Position numbers and translations under genes: made by a program. 60,749 nt of DNA from Clostridia bacterium (GTDB lineage Bacteria; Bacillota; Clostridia; Christensenellales; Aristaeellaceae): NCBI GenBank assembly GCA_017541205.1, contig JAFXZO010000067.1, positions 1 to 60,749 of the forward strand, in the 5' to 3' direction. Positions 50,270 to 58,064 of this stretch are shown here, piece after piece. Each line of letters opens with the position of its first letter. Positions within the stretch are counted from its first letter, which is position 1. The notes under the pieces are model-generated. The model was not told the origin of the DNA, did not search any database, and was given only the letters and a program-made list of their open reading frames with translations.

Positions 50270-51598
50270 ATGCTGCAAAACGATACCATTGCCGCCCTGG
50301 CGACGGCCCCGGGCGAAGGGGGCATCGCCATTGTGCGCGTCAGCGGCCCGGCGGCGGCGGCGCTGCTGGAAAAGCTGTTCGCGCCCGCCGTGCCCTGGGA
50401 GCCCAGAAAAATGTATTACGGCCATATCCGCTTTGAGAGCGAAACGCTGGACGAATGTATGGCGGTGCTGATGCCCGGGCCCAAGAGCTACACGCGGGAG
50501 GACGTGGCGGAAATCCATCTGCACGGCGGCGCGTGGGCGGCAGGCAGCGTGCTGAGGGCGCTGTACCAATTGGGCGCGCGGCCCGCGGAGCCGGGGGAAT
50601 TCACCCGGCGCGCGTTCATGAACGGGCGCGTTGACCTGAGCCGGGCCGAGGCCGTGATGGCGCTGATTTCAGCCGAAGGCGGGCGCGCGGCGCGGGCGGC
50701 CGTGCGGCAATTGCAGGGCGGGGTCAGCGGGTTTATCCGCTCCGCGCAGGAGGAGCTGCTTTCGCTGCTTTCCGGCGCGGCGGCGGCCATTGATTATCCC
50801 GAAGAGATCAGCACGGAGGAAGCGGCGGGCGATCTGGAAAAGGGCGCGCGGCGGCTTGCGGATAAGCTGGAAAAGGCGTGCGACGAACGTGGGGCGCGCA
50901 TCGTGCAGGACGGGCTGGAGGCCGTGCTCTGCGGCAGGCCCAACGTGGGCAAATCATCGCTGCTCAACGCTTTGGCGCGGCAGGAGCGCGCCATTGTGAC
51001 CGACATTCCCGGCACCACGCGCGACGTGATCCGCGCGGACGTGATGATCGACGGCCTGCGCGTGCATTTTTCCGATACGGCGGGCCTTCGCGAAGGGGCG
51101 GATGCAATCGAAAGGATCGGGGTCGACCGCGCGCGCCAGGCCATGGCCGGGGCGGACGCGGTGCTGCTGGTATTCAACGCGGCGGAGGACTGGACGGATG
51201 CGGACCAGCGCTTGCTGGACGAAACGAAGGACGCCCCGCGCGTCATCGTTCTCAACCAGTGCGACCGGCCCCTTCGCCTCGATCCGGCACGCTTTGAGCG
51301 CCCCGTCCTGATTTCCGCCAAGACGGGGGACGGCCTTGCGGAGCTGGAAAAGCGGGTGGCCGCGTTCGGCGCGGGCGCGGGGGAAAGCGCCCTGACCCAG
51401 CAGCGGCATATCGCGCTGGCGCGGAAGGCGGCATCGTCCCTGCGGAACGCGGCGGACGCCTGCGCCCGCGGCGACGCGGTGGACCTGTGCGCGATCGATC
51501 TGCAGGACGCGCTGCACGCTTTGGGCCAAGTGACGGGCGAGCAGGTGGATGAAAAAATGATCGACGATATTTTTTCGCGTTTCTGCGTGGGAAAATAA
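50270..51598 (+). CDS. mnmE: tRNA modification GTPase MnmE
   Basis: 442 residues, near the usual 455. It has an N-terminal tetrahydrofolate-binding domain (DTIAALATAPGEGGIAIVRVSGPAA). The helical domain is interrupted by a G domain: GRPNVGKSSLLNAL (G1), IPGTTRDV (G2), DTAGLRE (G3) and LNQCD (G4). The end DIFSRFCVGK carries the catalytic cysteine. With MnmG it modifies U34 of several tRNAs. It lies 55 bases after the MFS gene and is followed by the separately promoted rho gene. Confidence 0.96.
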   Translation: MLQNDTIAALATAPGEGGIAIVRVSGPAAAALLEKLFAPAVPWEPRKMYYGHIRFESETLDECMAVLMPGPKSYTREDVAEIHLHGGAWAAGSVLRALYQLGARPAEPGEFTRRAFMNGRVDLSRAEAVMALISAEGGRAARAAVRQLQGGVSGFIRSAQEELLSLLSGAAAAIDYPEEISTEEAAGDLEKGARRLADKLEKACDERGARIVQDGLEAVLCGRPNVGKSSLLNALARQERAIVTDIPGTTRDVIRADVMIDGLRVHFSDTAGLREGADAIERIGVDRARQAMAGADAVLLVFNAAEDWTDADQRLLDETKDAPRVIVLNQCDRPLRLDPARFERPVLISAKTGDGLAELEKRVAAFGAGAGESALTQQRHIALARKAASSLRNAADACARGDAVDLCAIDLQDALHALGQVTGEQVDEKMIDDIFSRFCVGK

Positions 51599-51628
51599 AG
51601 AAATAAAACGCAATTTCATGAAAATCCG

Positions 51629-51657
51629 TTGAAATTATTTCTTGAATTTGGTATAAT
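51629..51657 (+). promoter_or_regulatory. Promoter of rho
   Basis: TTGAAA (51629-51634), 17 bases, TATAAT (51652-51657). The start near 51664 leaves a leader of about 184 nt. Confidence 0.8.
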
Positions 51658-51663
51658 ATAGGT

Positions 51664-51847
51664 AAGCGAAAGCTTATTGCGGTTTCGGCAAATATCTTCT
51701 GTGAAAAAACGAAGCGAGGGTCAGTTCATTCCATGCAGTCAAACGATACAAGCAGATAACGCGGCAGACAAACGCATCGGCCCTTCCCATGGGGTTGTTT
51801 TATTGAACTGATTTCTTTGCCTTTTCCCAATTTAAGGAGGATCGTCC
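51664..51847 (+). promoter_or_regulatory. Structured rho leader (candidate cis-regulatory RNA)
   Basis: TAAGC-GAAA-GCTTA forms a small hairpin at the 5-prime end. TCAGTTCA (51721-51728) is perfectly complementary to TGAACTGA (51804-51811). Nested within it, CCATG (51731-51735) pairs with CATGG (51788-51792). The enclosed region is largely unpaired and C/A-rich. This matches no riboswitch class I know. Rho is often autoregulated through its leader, so a control element is plausible. Confidence 0.45.
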
Positions 51848-53734
51848 ATGAGCGAACAATTGGAAAGCATGTCGGTACTGGAGCTGAGGCAGAAGGCCAA
51901 GGAAATGGGCGTCAAGCTCAGCGCGGGCATCAATAAGCAGGGCATCATTGAACGGCTGACGCAGGCGCTCCATGATGCCCAAGAAAGCGCGCCCGAGGCC
52001 GCGGCGGAAGCCCCGGCGCGGCCCATCCGCAGCGCCGCCATCATTACCGACGACGATGAGGAAACCGACGATGATGATGTGCCCGTGCTCACCCGCAATC
52101 CCAACCTTCGGCCCAATCCCCGGCCCGCGGCCCCCGTGCCCACCGGCGCGGCGGCGCCCAGCGGCTCTTCTTTGAGCACCATTTCCGCCAAGGCCCCGGC
52201 CTTCACGATGGAGGGCTCCCGCGCCTGGCATAACCCGCGCGCGTACCAGGGCGCGAATTCCTATCAGCGTTCCGCGCCGGCGCAGAATTCCTGGAACAGC
52301 CGCTCCCCGCAGCAGAGCGTGGGCGACGCGCGCTCCTACCGCGCGCCGATGCAGTCTGCGCATCCGGATACGCGCACCCAGGCGCCCCGTCCCCAGAGCC
52401 CGCAGTATGTGAACCGCTTCGGGCCGGATCAGAGCGCGCCGGAAACGGAGCAGCGCCCCGCCAACGATTATCGGCCGTACGGCGCGCAGCAGGATTATTC
52501 CGCCCCGCGGGAAACCGCCCCCGCGCAACAGTCCGGTTATGGCTACAATCAGCCCGGGTACGGCCAGCAGGGCTTCTCGCCCCGGGATCCCGCGTCGGTC
52601 AACGCCGGCATTTCGGAGATCCTGGCCGCGGGCGAATGCGGCGATGGCGAAGGGCTTTTGGAGGTCCTCCCGGACGGGTACGGCTTCCTGCGCACCAACC
52701 ACTATCTGCCCGGCAAACAGGATGTGTACATCTCCAACGCCCAGATCCGGCGCTTCGGCCTGCGCACGGGCGATTTCGTGACGGGCAAGACCCGCCCGCA
52801 GCGGGAGGCCGACCGCTACAGCGCCATGCTGTATATTACGGAAATCAACGGCGGCATTCCCGAGGAAATGCCGACCCGGCCGCGCTTTGAGGACTTCACG
52901 CCCATTTACCCCAAAAAACGCATCACCCTTTCCGTGAAAAAGGAAAACGACGCGCTGAGCCGCCTGATGGATCTGCTGTGCCCGGTCGGCTTTGGCCAGC
53001 GCGCGATGCTGCTCTGCACGCCCAAGGTGGACAGGATCGGCCTCCTTAAGCGCCTCGCCGCCGCGATCAGCAGGAACCACGCCAAGGCGCAGCTCATGCT
53101 CCTGCTCGTGGATGAAAGGCCGGAGGAAGTGACGGATATTCAGGAATCCGTGAAGGGCGAGGTGGTGTTCTCCACCTTTGAAGAGCCCGCGGAAAGCCAG
53201 GTGCGCGTGGTGGAAATGGCGCTGGAACGCGCCATGCGCATGGTGGAGCAGAAAAAGGACGTGGTCATCCTGGCCGACGGCTTGACCCGCCTTGCCCGCG
53301 CCTGCAACGCGATCGCCCCGCAGAACGCCCGCACCCTCAACGGCGGCCTGGCCTCCGGCGCGCTCAATAAGCCCAAGAAATTCTTTGGCGCGGCCCGCAA
53401 TACCCGCGAGGGCGGCAGCCTGACCATCCTTACCACCGTGCTCAACGACCCCTCCAGCGAACTGGATACCGCCATTTTGCAGGAATTCAGGAGCAACGGC
53501 AACATGACCTGCTCCCTGCGCCAGCGCGGGGACGGCCCGCTCCTCAATTGGGAGGACAGCGCGACCATCCACGGTGAATGGCTGCTGACCGAGGAGGAGC
53601 AGGCCCTGGCCGCCAAGCTCCGCTCCCTGCTCCAGCGGGACGGCATGGACGCCGTGCTGGCGCTGCTCAAGGAGAACGAAACCAACGAAGCCCTGGCCCA
53701 GGCCGTCTCCGGATTGCTTGAGAAAGAGGGTTAA
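51848..53734 (+). CDS. rho: Transcription termination factor Rho homologue with degenerate Walker A
   Basis: 628 residues; AAGGAGG before the ATG. Layout: Rho_N SAP-like domain (about 1-45), a long Q/P/R-rich disordered insert (about 50-255), a cold-shock RNA-binding domain (ILAAGECGDGEGLLEVL, DGYGFLR, VYISNAQIRRFGLRTGD), then the ATPase. LMLLLVDERPEEVTDIQ keeps the catalytic glutamate, VVILADGLTRLARA the Walker B aspartate, and KPKKFFGAARNTREGGSLTI the Q-loop area. But the P-loop, normally PPKAGKT, is TPKVDRI (391-397), without its lysine and threonine, and the C-terminal region past about 560 diverges. Length is conserved across the motif and the frame is intact. ATP-driven translocation is doubtful; an RNA-binding regulator is the alternative. 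Confidence 0.85.
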   Translation: MSEQLESMSVLELRQKAKEMGVKLSAGINKQGIIERLTQALHDAQESAPEAAAEAPARPIRSAAIITDDDEETDDDDVPVLTRNPNLRPNPRPAAPVPTGAAAPSGSSLSTISAKAPAFTMEGSRAWHNPRAYQGANSYQRSAPAQNSWNSRSPQQSVGDARSYRAPMQSAHPDTRTQAPRPQSPQYVNRFGPDQSAPETEQRPANDYRPYGAQQDYSAPRETAPAQQSGYGYNQPGYGQQGFSPRDPASVNAGISEILAAGECGDGEGLLEVLPDGYGFLRTNHYLPGKQDVYISNAQIRRFGLRTGDFVTGKTRPQREADRYSAMLYITEINGGIPEEMPTRPRFEDFTPIYPKKRITLSVKKENDALSRLMDLLCPVGFGQRAMLLCTPKVDRIGLLKRLAAAISRNHAKAQLMLLLVDERPEEVTDIQESVKGEVVFSTFEEPAESQVRVVEMALERAMRMVEQKKDVVILADGLTRLARACNAIAPQNARTLNGGLASGALNKPKKFFGAARNTREGGSLTILTTVLNDPSSELDTAILQEFRSNGNMTCSLRQRGDGPLLNWEDSATIHGEWLLTEEEQALAAKLRSLLQRDGMDAVLALLKENETNEALAQAVSGLLEKEG

Positions 53735-53793
53735 TCCTGTTTTTCGTCTAATACGAAATCCCATCCAAAAGCTTGAATAGAATAGATGCAAGC

Positions 53794-53902
53794 AGATTCT
53801 TCGCTGGCGCTGCGCTAACGCTCCGCTGGCTCAGAATGACAGCGTTACCGCTTGTCATCCTGAGCATCACGGAGCGGTAGCGGAGTGATAAGCGAAGGAT
53901 CT
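53794..53902. repeat. Palindromic intergenic repeat, copy B
   Basis: Left arm AGATTCTTCGCTGGCGC ... GGCTCAGAATGACA (53794-53840). Right arm TGTCATCCTGAGC ... ATAAGCGAAGGATCT (53853-53902), an imperfect inverted copy of it. Same word set as copy A at 204-402. In RNA either strand would make a long hairpin. It fills most of the gap behind rho; with the terminators below, no gene is left in 53735-54066. Confidence 0.65.
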
Positions 53903-53949
53903 TCTTCGTTTTGTGATATTCAGTTTTTTAGAAGATAATAAAGTAAAAG

Positions 53950-53983
53950 CCGACAGCCGTTTTTTCGGGACTGTCGGTTTTTT
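53950..53983 (+). terminator. Terminator downstream of rho
   Basis: CCGACAG (53950-53956) pairs with CTGTCGG (53971-53977), followed by six T. It lies 215 bases past the rho stop, behind the palindromic repeat. Confidence 0.75.
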
Positions 53984-54019
53984 AATGGGGGGGCAAGGGA
54001 AAGAGAAACCTCGCCCAAT

Positions 54020-54047
54020 AAAAAAAACCCGCCCGAAAAGGGGCGGG
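54020..54047 (-). terminator. Terminator of the second CxxC-repeat gene
   Basis: On the minus strand CCCGCCCC-TTTTC-GGGCGGG followed by eight T, 20 bases past the stop at 54067. Confidence 0.85.
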
Positions 54048-54066
54048 GCAGGAGTGCAATCCGGGA

Positions 54067-55392
54067 TCAGAACGTATCGGTCTGCATCAGATAGCGCATG
54101 TTGTCCAGGATGCGCTGATGCTCGTTGGATTTATAATTGAGGTCATCCCAGGTGTTTTTGTAGTAGGCGGTGACGCGGCTGCACAGGTAGAGCACCAGGT
54201 TGCGGTCCTCGCCGAACTGAGCTTCCATATCGTAGGGCTGCTCGAACTGCATGTTCAGGTTCATCAGCTGTTCGGGCTCGTACATGGTCAGGTCGGTGAT
54301 CTTATTGAGCACGGTGAAGAACTTGAGATCGTAGCTCAGGGAGTTGCCGCGGATCACCGGCTCATGCACGGTCAGGTAGCCGTTGCTGACGGTGATGGTG
54401 ATGGTGCCGGGAATGTACCTGTCCATGAACACCACTTCAAAGGTCTGGCTGCCGTTCATGGAGGCGTCGAAGGGCGTATACATATACCACTTATCGTAAT
54501 TGTAGGGGTACAGGTTGGAATCCTTCAGACGGAAGCCGAACGCGCACAGGGTGCCGACCATGGCCTTGCGGCTGATCTTTTCGTTCTTCACGTGGGAGGG
54601 ATCGTTCTGGCAGACATACTGCTTGATGCCTTCTTCGTACATCGTGGGCTGCTTGATGACGGTGCCGTTATCCCATTTATGGCCGGTCTTGGGAATGGCG
54701 CGCTGTTCCTTGGTGCCGCACTTGGAGCAGACGCGTTCTTCCTTGCCGTCCTTTTCGCAGGTGGCGGGGGTCACGACCGTCCAGGGGCCCCAGTTATGGC
54801 CGGTGGCGCTGACGTCGCGGTATTCCACGTGGGAGGAATCGTTCTTGCAGACGCGCTTCTGCTTGCCGCCCGTGATGCAGGTGGGGGTGGAGACGTCCTC
54901 CCAATCGCCCCAGTTATGGCCGGTCGGGTCGATCGCGCCGACGTAGGTATGGCTGGAATCCCGCTTGCAGGTATAGAGCATTTCGCCCGGCGTCAGGCAG
55001 GTGGGCGCCTTTTTCACAACGCCGCTGTCCCAAAGGTGGCCCAGGGCGGGCAGATCTTCGTTCTGCACATGGTGGCTCACGTACGCGCAGACGCGGGAAC
55101 GGTGGCCCGCCTCGGTGCAGGTCGCGGGCTTATCGACGGTCCATTCGCCCCATTTGTGCGCGTTGGGGTTGGTGGGGCCGACTTCCACTTTCTTGGTGGC
55201 GCCGCAGCCGGGAAGCGTGCAGGTATACAGCCAGATCTCGCCATGGGAGCAAGTGGCAGCCTCGAAATACTCACCGCTGTTCCAGACATGATCCTGAATG
55301 CCTTCGGCACTCGCGCTGAAGCATACGAGGGCCAACACGGCTGTCAGGGCCAGGAATAAAATGACTTTTCCCGCATGACTCATCTTTGTCAT
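54067..55392 (-). CDS. Secreted CxxC/GH-repeat protein, second paralogue
   Basis: 441 residues; TAGGAGGAAGG before the ATG. A signal peptide (GKVILFLALTAVLALVCFSASAE) is followed by five or six repeats (about 30-270) of roughly 45 residues. They follow the pattern GHxW(G/D)xWxxxxxATC...G...RVC....xxx..PATGH, for example GHNWGPWTVVTPATCEKDG and GTKEQRAIPKTGH. Several units carry DSSH, a second His-containing turn. The C-terminal 170 residues (from about MVGTLCAFG) form a non-repeat domain with many Tyr and Asn that I do not recognise. Related in repeat type to 471-1865, but the terminal domains differ. Surface role inferred. Confidence 0.82.
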   Translation of the reverse strand: MTKMSHAGKVILFLALTAVLALVCFSASAEGIQDHVWNSGEYFEAATCSHGEIWLYTCTLPGCGATKKVEVGPTNPNAHKWGEWTVDKPATCTEAGHRSRVCAYVSHHVQNEDLPALGHLWDSGVVKKAPTCLTPGEMLYTCKRDSSHTYVGAIDPTGHNWGDWEDVSTPTCITGGKQKRVCKNDSSHVEYRDVSATGHNWGPWTVVTPATCEKDGKEERVCSKCGTKEQRAIPKTGHKWDNGTVIKQPTMYEEGIKQYVCQNDPSHVKNEKISRKAMVGTLCAFGFRLKDSNLYPYNYDKWYMYTPFDASMNGSQTFEVVFMDRYIPGTITITVSNGYLTVHEPVIRGNSLSYDLKFFTVLNKITDLTMYEPEQLMNLNMQFEQPYDMEAQFGEDRNLVLYLCSRVTAYYKNTWDDLNYKSNEHQRILDNMRYLMQTDTF

Positions 55393-55578
55393 TTTTCCTT
55401 CCTCCTATCTATTAATACGGATCGCGCCGCTGCGCGGATATGAAGAACAAGCCCGATTCTTCGGCAACAGGGGGCCGCTGTTCTTTGAAGGCTGGCTGAA
55501 GATTTCCACCCGCCAACACCTCAGGGGGAAAAGTCGCTCCCGATGAACTTTCGGAAAGACACCTGATTCTTCCCGTAA

Positions 55579-55608
55579 AATATACCACATCTGGCAGGTG
55601 AAAGTCAA
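55579..55608 (-). promoter_or_regulatory. Promoter of the second CxxC-repeat gene
   Basis: On the minus strand TTGACT (55608-55603), 18 bases, TATATT (55584-55579). The transcript would have a leader of about 180 nt (55572-55393). I recognise no riboswitch in it. Confidence 0.65.
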
Positions 55609-55748
55609 CTGTTTCACGATCGGTTTTACAAGAAAAATACAGAAACAAGCACTGCAGCGGCAGGATTTGTTAAAAATGTGTTAAAATCGTTACAAAATAA
55701 TCAAAACGCCTTTCGCCGCATACAATTCCTGGAAGAGGAGGGATGAAC

Positions 55749-56420
55749 ATGGCGCGGCGGAAAAATTGCGCGGGGATGAAAAGCAGGCGAAAGATCCTCC
55801 TGTGGATCGGCATCGCGGCGGCGCTGCTGCTGGCCGGCCGTGCGCTGGAAAAGAACCTGGAGGGCGTGATTTTGGATATGGCGCACGCGCGGGCGGAAGC
55901 CATGGCCGTGGAATACATGCATGAGGCCGTGCGCGAAGTGCTGGGCGACGAGGTGACCTATGAGGACATGATCACCGTACGCACGGACGCGCAGGGGCGC
56001 GTCACCATGCTGCAGGCCAATGCCGTGCGTATGAATGAATTGGCCACGCTCACCGCGCTCAAGGCTCAGGCCAAGCTTGAAAGCGCCGACGCGCAGAGCG
56101 TCACGATCCCCCTGGGCGCGGCGCTGGGCGTGCCGTTCCTCTCCGCCATGGGGCCGCGCGTTCAGGTGCGCGTGGTGCCTGTCAGCGCGGTATCCGCCGC
56201 CTTTTCCACGGAATTTGAATCCGCCGGGATCAACCAGACCCGGCACAAGATCTATCTCTCTCTCCGCGCCAGCGTCCGCCTCGTGATCCCCAGCTCCGCG
56301 CGCCAGGTGTCGCTCACCAGCCAGGTGCTCATCGCCGAATCGATCATCGTGGGCGCCGTGCCCGAATCCTACGTTCAGGTGCCCGATTTGGACAGCGCCC
56401 TGGATTTTGCAGTTCCATGA
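55749..56420 (+). CDS. yunB: Sporulation protein YunB
   Basis: 223 residues; the ATG at 55749 is spaced correctly from GAGGAGGG, while that at 55743 abuts it. A basic N-terminus and one membrane segment (ILLWIGIAAALLLAGRALE) precede the YunB domain: AVEYMHEAVREVLG, TVRTDAQGRVTMLQANAVRMNEL, VTIPLGAALGVPFLSAMGPRV, and the C-terminal QVLIAESIIVGAVPESYVQV. YunB is a sigma-E-dependent protein of the mother-cell membrane in Bacillus. It stands alone here. The gap from 55393 to 55748 otherwise contains the leader and promoter of the divergent gene. Confidence 0.9.
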   Translation: MARRKNCAGMKSRRKILLWIGIAAALLLAGRALEKNLEGVILDMAHARAEAMAVEYMHEAVREVLGDEVTYEDMITVRTDAQGRVTMLQANAVRMNELATLTALKAQAKLESADAQSVTIPLGAALGVPFLSAMGPRVQVRVVPVSAVSAAFSTEFESAGINQTRHKIYLSLRASVRLVIPSSARQVSLTSQVLIAESIIVGAVPESYVQVPDLDSALDFAVP

Positions 56421-56441
56421 GCGGGAAGATGCGATTCCGCA

Positions 56442-56470
56442 TTGAATTATCCGCCAAAATGCGGTAGAAT
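56442..56470 (+). promoter_or_regulatory. Promoter of the zinc-ribbon/SH3 gene
   Basis: TTGAAT (56442-56447), 17 bases, TAGAAT (56465-56470), about 85 bases before the ATG. Confidence 0.65.
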
Positions 56471-56554
56471 AAGGAAAAGATCATGGACGAGGTATACCCG
56501 AGATTCATGCTTGAAATCTGGGCGTAAAGCCCGATGAACGAAGGAGGATGCGAG

Positions 56555-57271
56555 ATGAAACGGATCTGCGCGCTCTTGGCGGCCGCGCTGCTCTTGTGCT
56601 GCGTTTTGCCGGCGATGGCCGGGGAAACCTGGTATTGCCCGGTGTGCGGACGGCTCAACGACAATAATTTCTGCCCGGTGGACGGGACGGCCCGGCCCGC
56701 GGACATCCAGGAGACGACCGTCGAAAACTACACCTACACCTATGCTGAGCCCATGATGAATTTCTATACCGAATACGCCTATGTGACCGGCACCCTGAAC
56801 GCGAAGCTCGCCACCCGCACCGGCCCGGGCACGCTCTATGACGAGCCGGGCAGCTTCCTGTCCGCCGGCAGCCGGGTCACGGTGCTTTCCAAGGCGTACG
56901 ACCAGCGCAACGGCATCTGGTGGGTGCAGGTGGATTTCACCGAATCCGGCGCGCACTACCGGGCGTACACGGGCGTAAAGCGCTTTAACGGCCTGAACCT
57001 GAACCTGATCCCCGAGGACCAGGTGATCGGCTCCTGCGCGGTGCGACAGAGCCTGACCGGCTATTACGGCCCGGGCTACGGTTACCGCGCCATCGGCAAA
57101 AAGGTCCCTGCCGGCATCCAGTGCGAAATTTACGGCTACGCCACCGACGGCGATAACGATTTTATCCAGATCGAATTCTACGATCAGAGCCAAAACCGCA
57201 GCCGCCGCGCCTGGATCCCCATTTCTTACGCGGAAGATTTGGTGATGTATTCCGGCTATTACAGCTATTGA
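56555..57271 (+). CDS. Secreted zinc-ribbon and SH3-domain protein
   Basis: 238 residues; ATG at 56555 with GAAGGAGG upstream. A signal peptide (KRICALLAAALLLCCVLPAMAG) is followed at once by a short double-cysteine ribbon (WYCPVCGRLNDNNFCPVDG). A bacterial SH3 domain (about 75-145: LATRTGPGTLYDEPGSF ... GIWWVQVDF) and a second SH3-like part (CAVRQSLTGYYGPGYGYRAIG) come next. SH3_3 domains bind cell-wall peptides; the ribbon before them is unusual for an exported protein. No enzyme domain is present. Substrate or partner unknown. Confidence 0.8.
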   Translation: MKRICALLAAALLLCCVLPAMAGETWYCPVCGRLNDNNFCPVDGTARPADIQETTVENYTYTYAEPMMNFYTEYAYVTGTLNAKLATRTGPGTLYDEPGSFLSAGSRVTVLSKAYDQRNGIWWVQVDFTESGAHYRAYTGVKRFNGLNLNLIPEDQVIGSCAVRQSLTGYYGPGYGYRAIGKKVPAGIQCEIYGYATDGDNDFIQIEFYDQSQNRSRRAWIPISYAEDLVMYSGYYSY

Positions 57272-57300
57272 CGTGCGGACGCGCCGTATGCAAAAACGGT

Positions 57301-58059
57301 TTACGGGGTCCAGCCTTCCAGCAGCCCCCGCATCCAGGCGTGAACGTCCATGCCGTATACGGCGTTCAGGTTTTCCGGCGTGAAGACTTCTTCGATCCCG
57401 CCGCAGGCCGTGACGCGCCCTTCGTGCATGAGCGCCGCCCGGGTGCCGTACCTGCGCGCAAGGGAAAGATCGTGCACCACGGAGAGCACGGCGCGGCCGC
57501 CCCGGGAGAGCCATTCCCGGATCAGGCCAAAGATGTGCTGCTGGTATTTCAGGTCCAGGTGGTTCGCGGGCTCGTCGAGGATCAGGATCCGGGGGTCCTG
57601 GGCGAACACCTGGGCAAGGAAAGCGCGCTGCGCTTCGCCGCCGGAGAGGGTGAGCATGCTGGCGTTTTTCAAATGGGTCAGGCCGGTCAATTCGAGGGCC
57701 TGATCTATTTTTTCTTTGCCTTCGCTGTCCCGGTGGCTCAGAAAGCCCTTTTCGTGGGCGTAACGGCCCAGGGAGACGATCTGATGCACGGTGTAGGCGT
57801 AGGATACCTGATGCTGCTGGCTGAGGACGCCGATCTGCCGGGCCAGCGCGCTTGGCCGCATGGCGGAGAGATCCTGCCCGTCCAGGGTGATTTTTCCCGT
57901 ATAGGGGACGTCCTGCGCGATGGCGCGGACGACCGTGCTCTTGCCCGCGCCGTTCGGCCCGGCGAGCATGAGCCAATCCCCGGTATGGAGGAAGAAGGAC
58001 GCCTGATCCGCGGCGAGGAAGCCGCCGAAGCGGACGGTCACGTTTTCCAATTGCAGCAT
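57301..58059 (-). CDS. FecE/BtuD-type ABC ATP-binding protein
   Basis: 252 residues; ATG at 58059 has AGGTG upstream. A GTG at 58068 overlapping the permease stop is the alternative. Walker A AGPNGAGKST, Q-loop GVLSQQHQV, signature LTLSGGEAQRAFLAQ, Walker B RILILDEPANHLD and the H-loop in LSVVHDLSLARR. It belongs to the iron-chelate/cobalamin importer ATPases. It pairs with the permease directly upstream; the binding protein gene is not in the window. Confidence 0.9.
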   Translation of the reverse strand: MLQLENVTVRFGGFLAADQASFFLHTGDWLMLAGPNGAGKSTVVRAIAQDVPYTGKITLDGQDLSAMRPSALARQIGVLSQQHQVSYAYTVHQIVSLGRYAHEKGFLSHRDSEGKEKIDQALELTGLTHLKNASMLTLSGGEAQRAFLAQVFAQDPRILILDEPANHLDLKYQQHIFGLIREWLSRGGRAVLSVVHDLSLARRYGTRAALMHEGRVTACGGIEEVFTPENLNAVYGMDVHAWMRGLLEGWTP

Positions 58060-58064
58060 GCCCT

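Noticed and set aside
53018-53038. Frameshift as explanation for the lost Walker A in Rho
   Set aside because: The number of residues between flanking conserved motifs is unchanged and both flanks are in the same frame, so substitutions are the simplest reading. A sequencing error would need several changes.
55393-55572. c-di-GMP or other riboswitch in the leader of the second CxxC-repeat gene
   Set aside because: I compared it by eye with the GEMM, TPP, ZTP and fluoride cores and found no match. It remains just a long leader.
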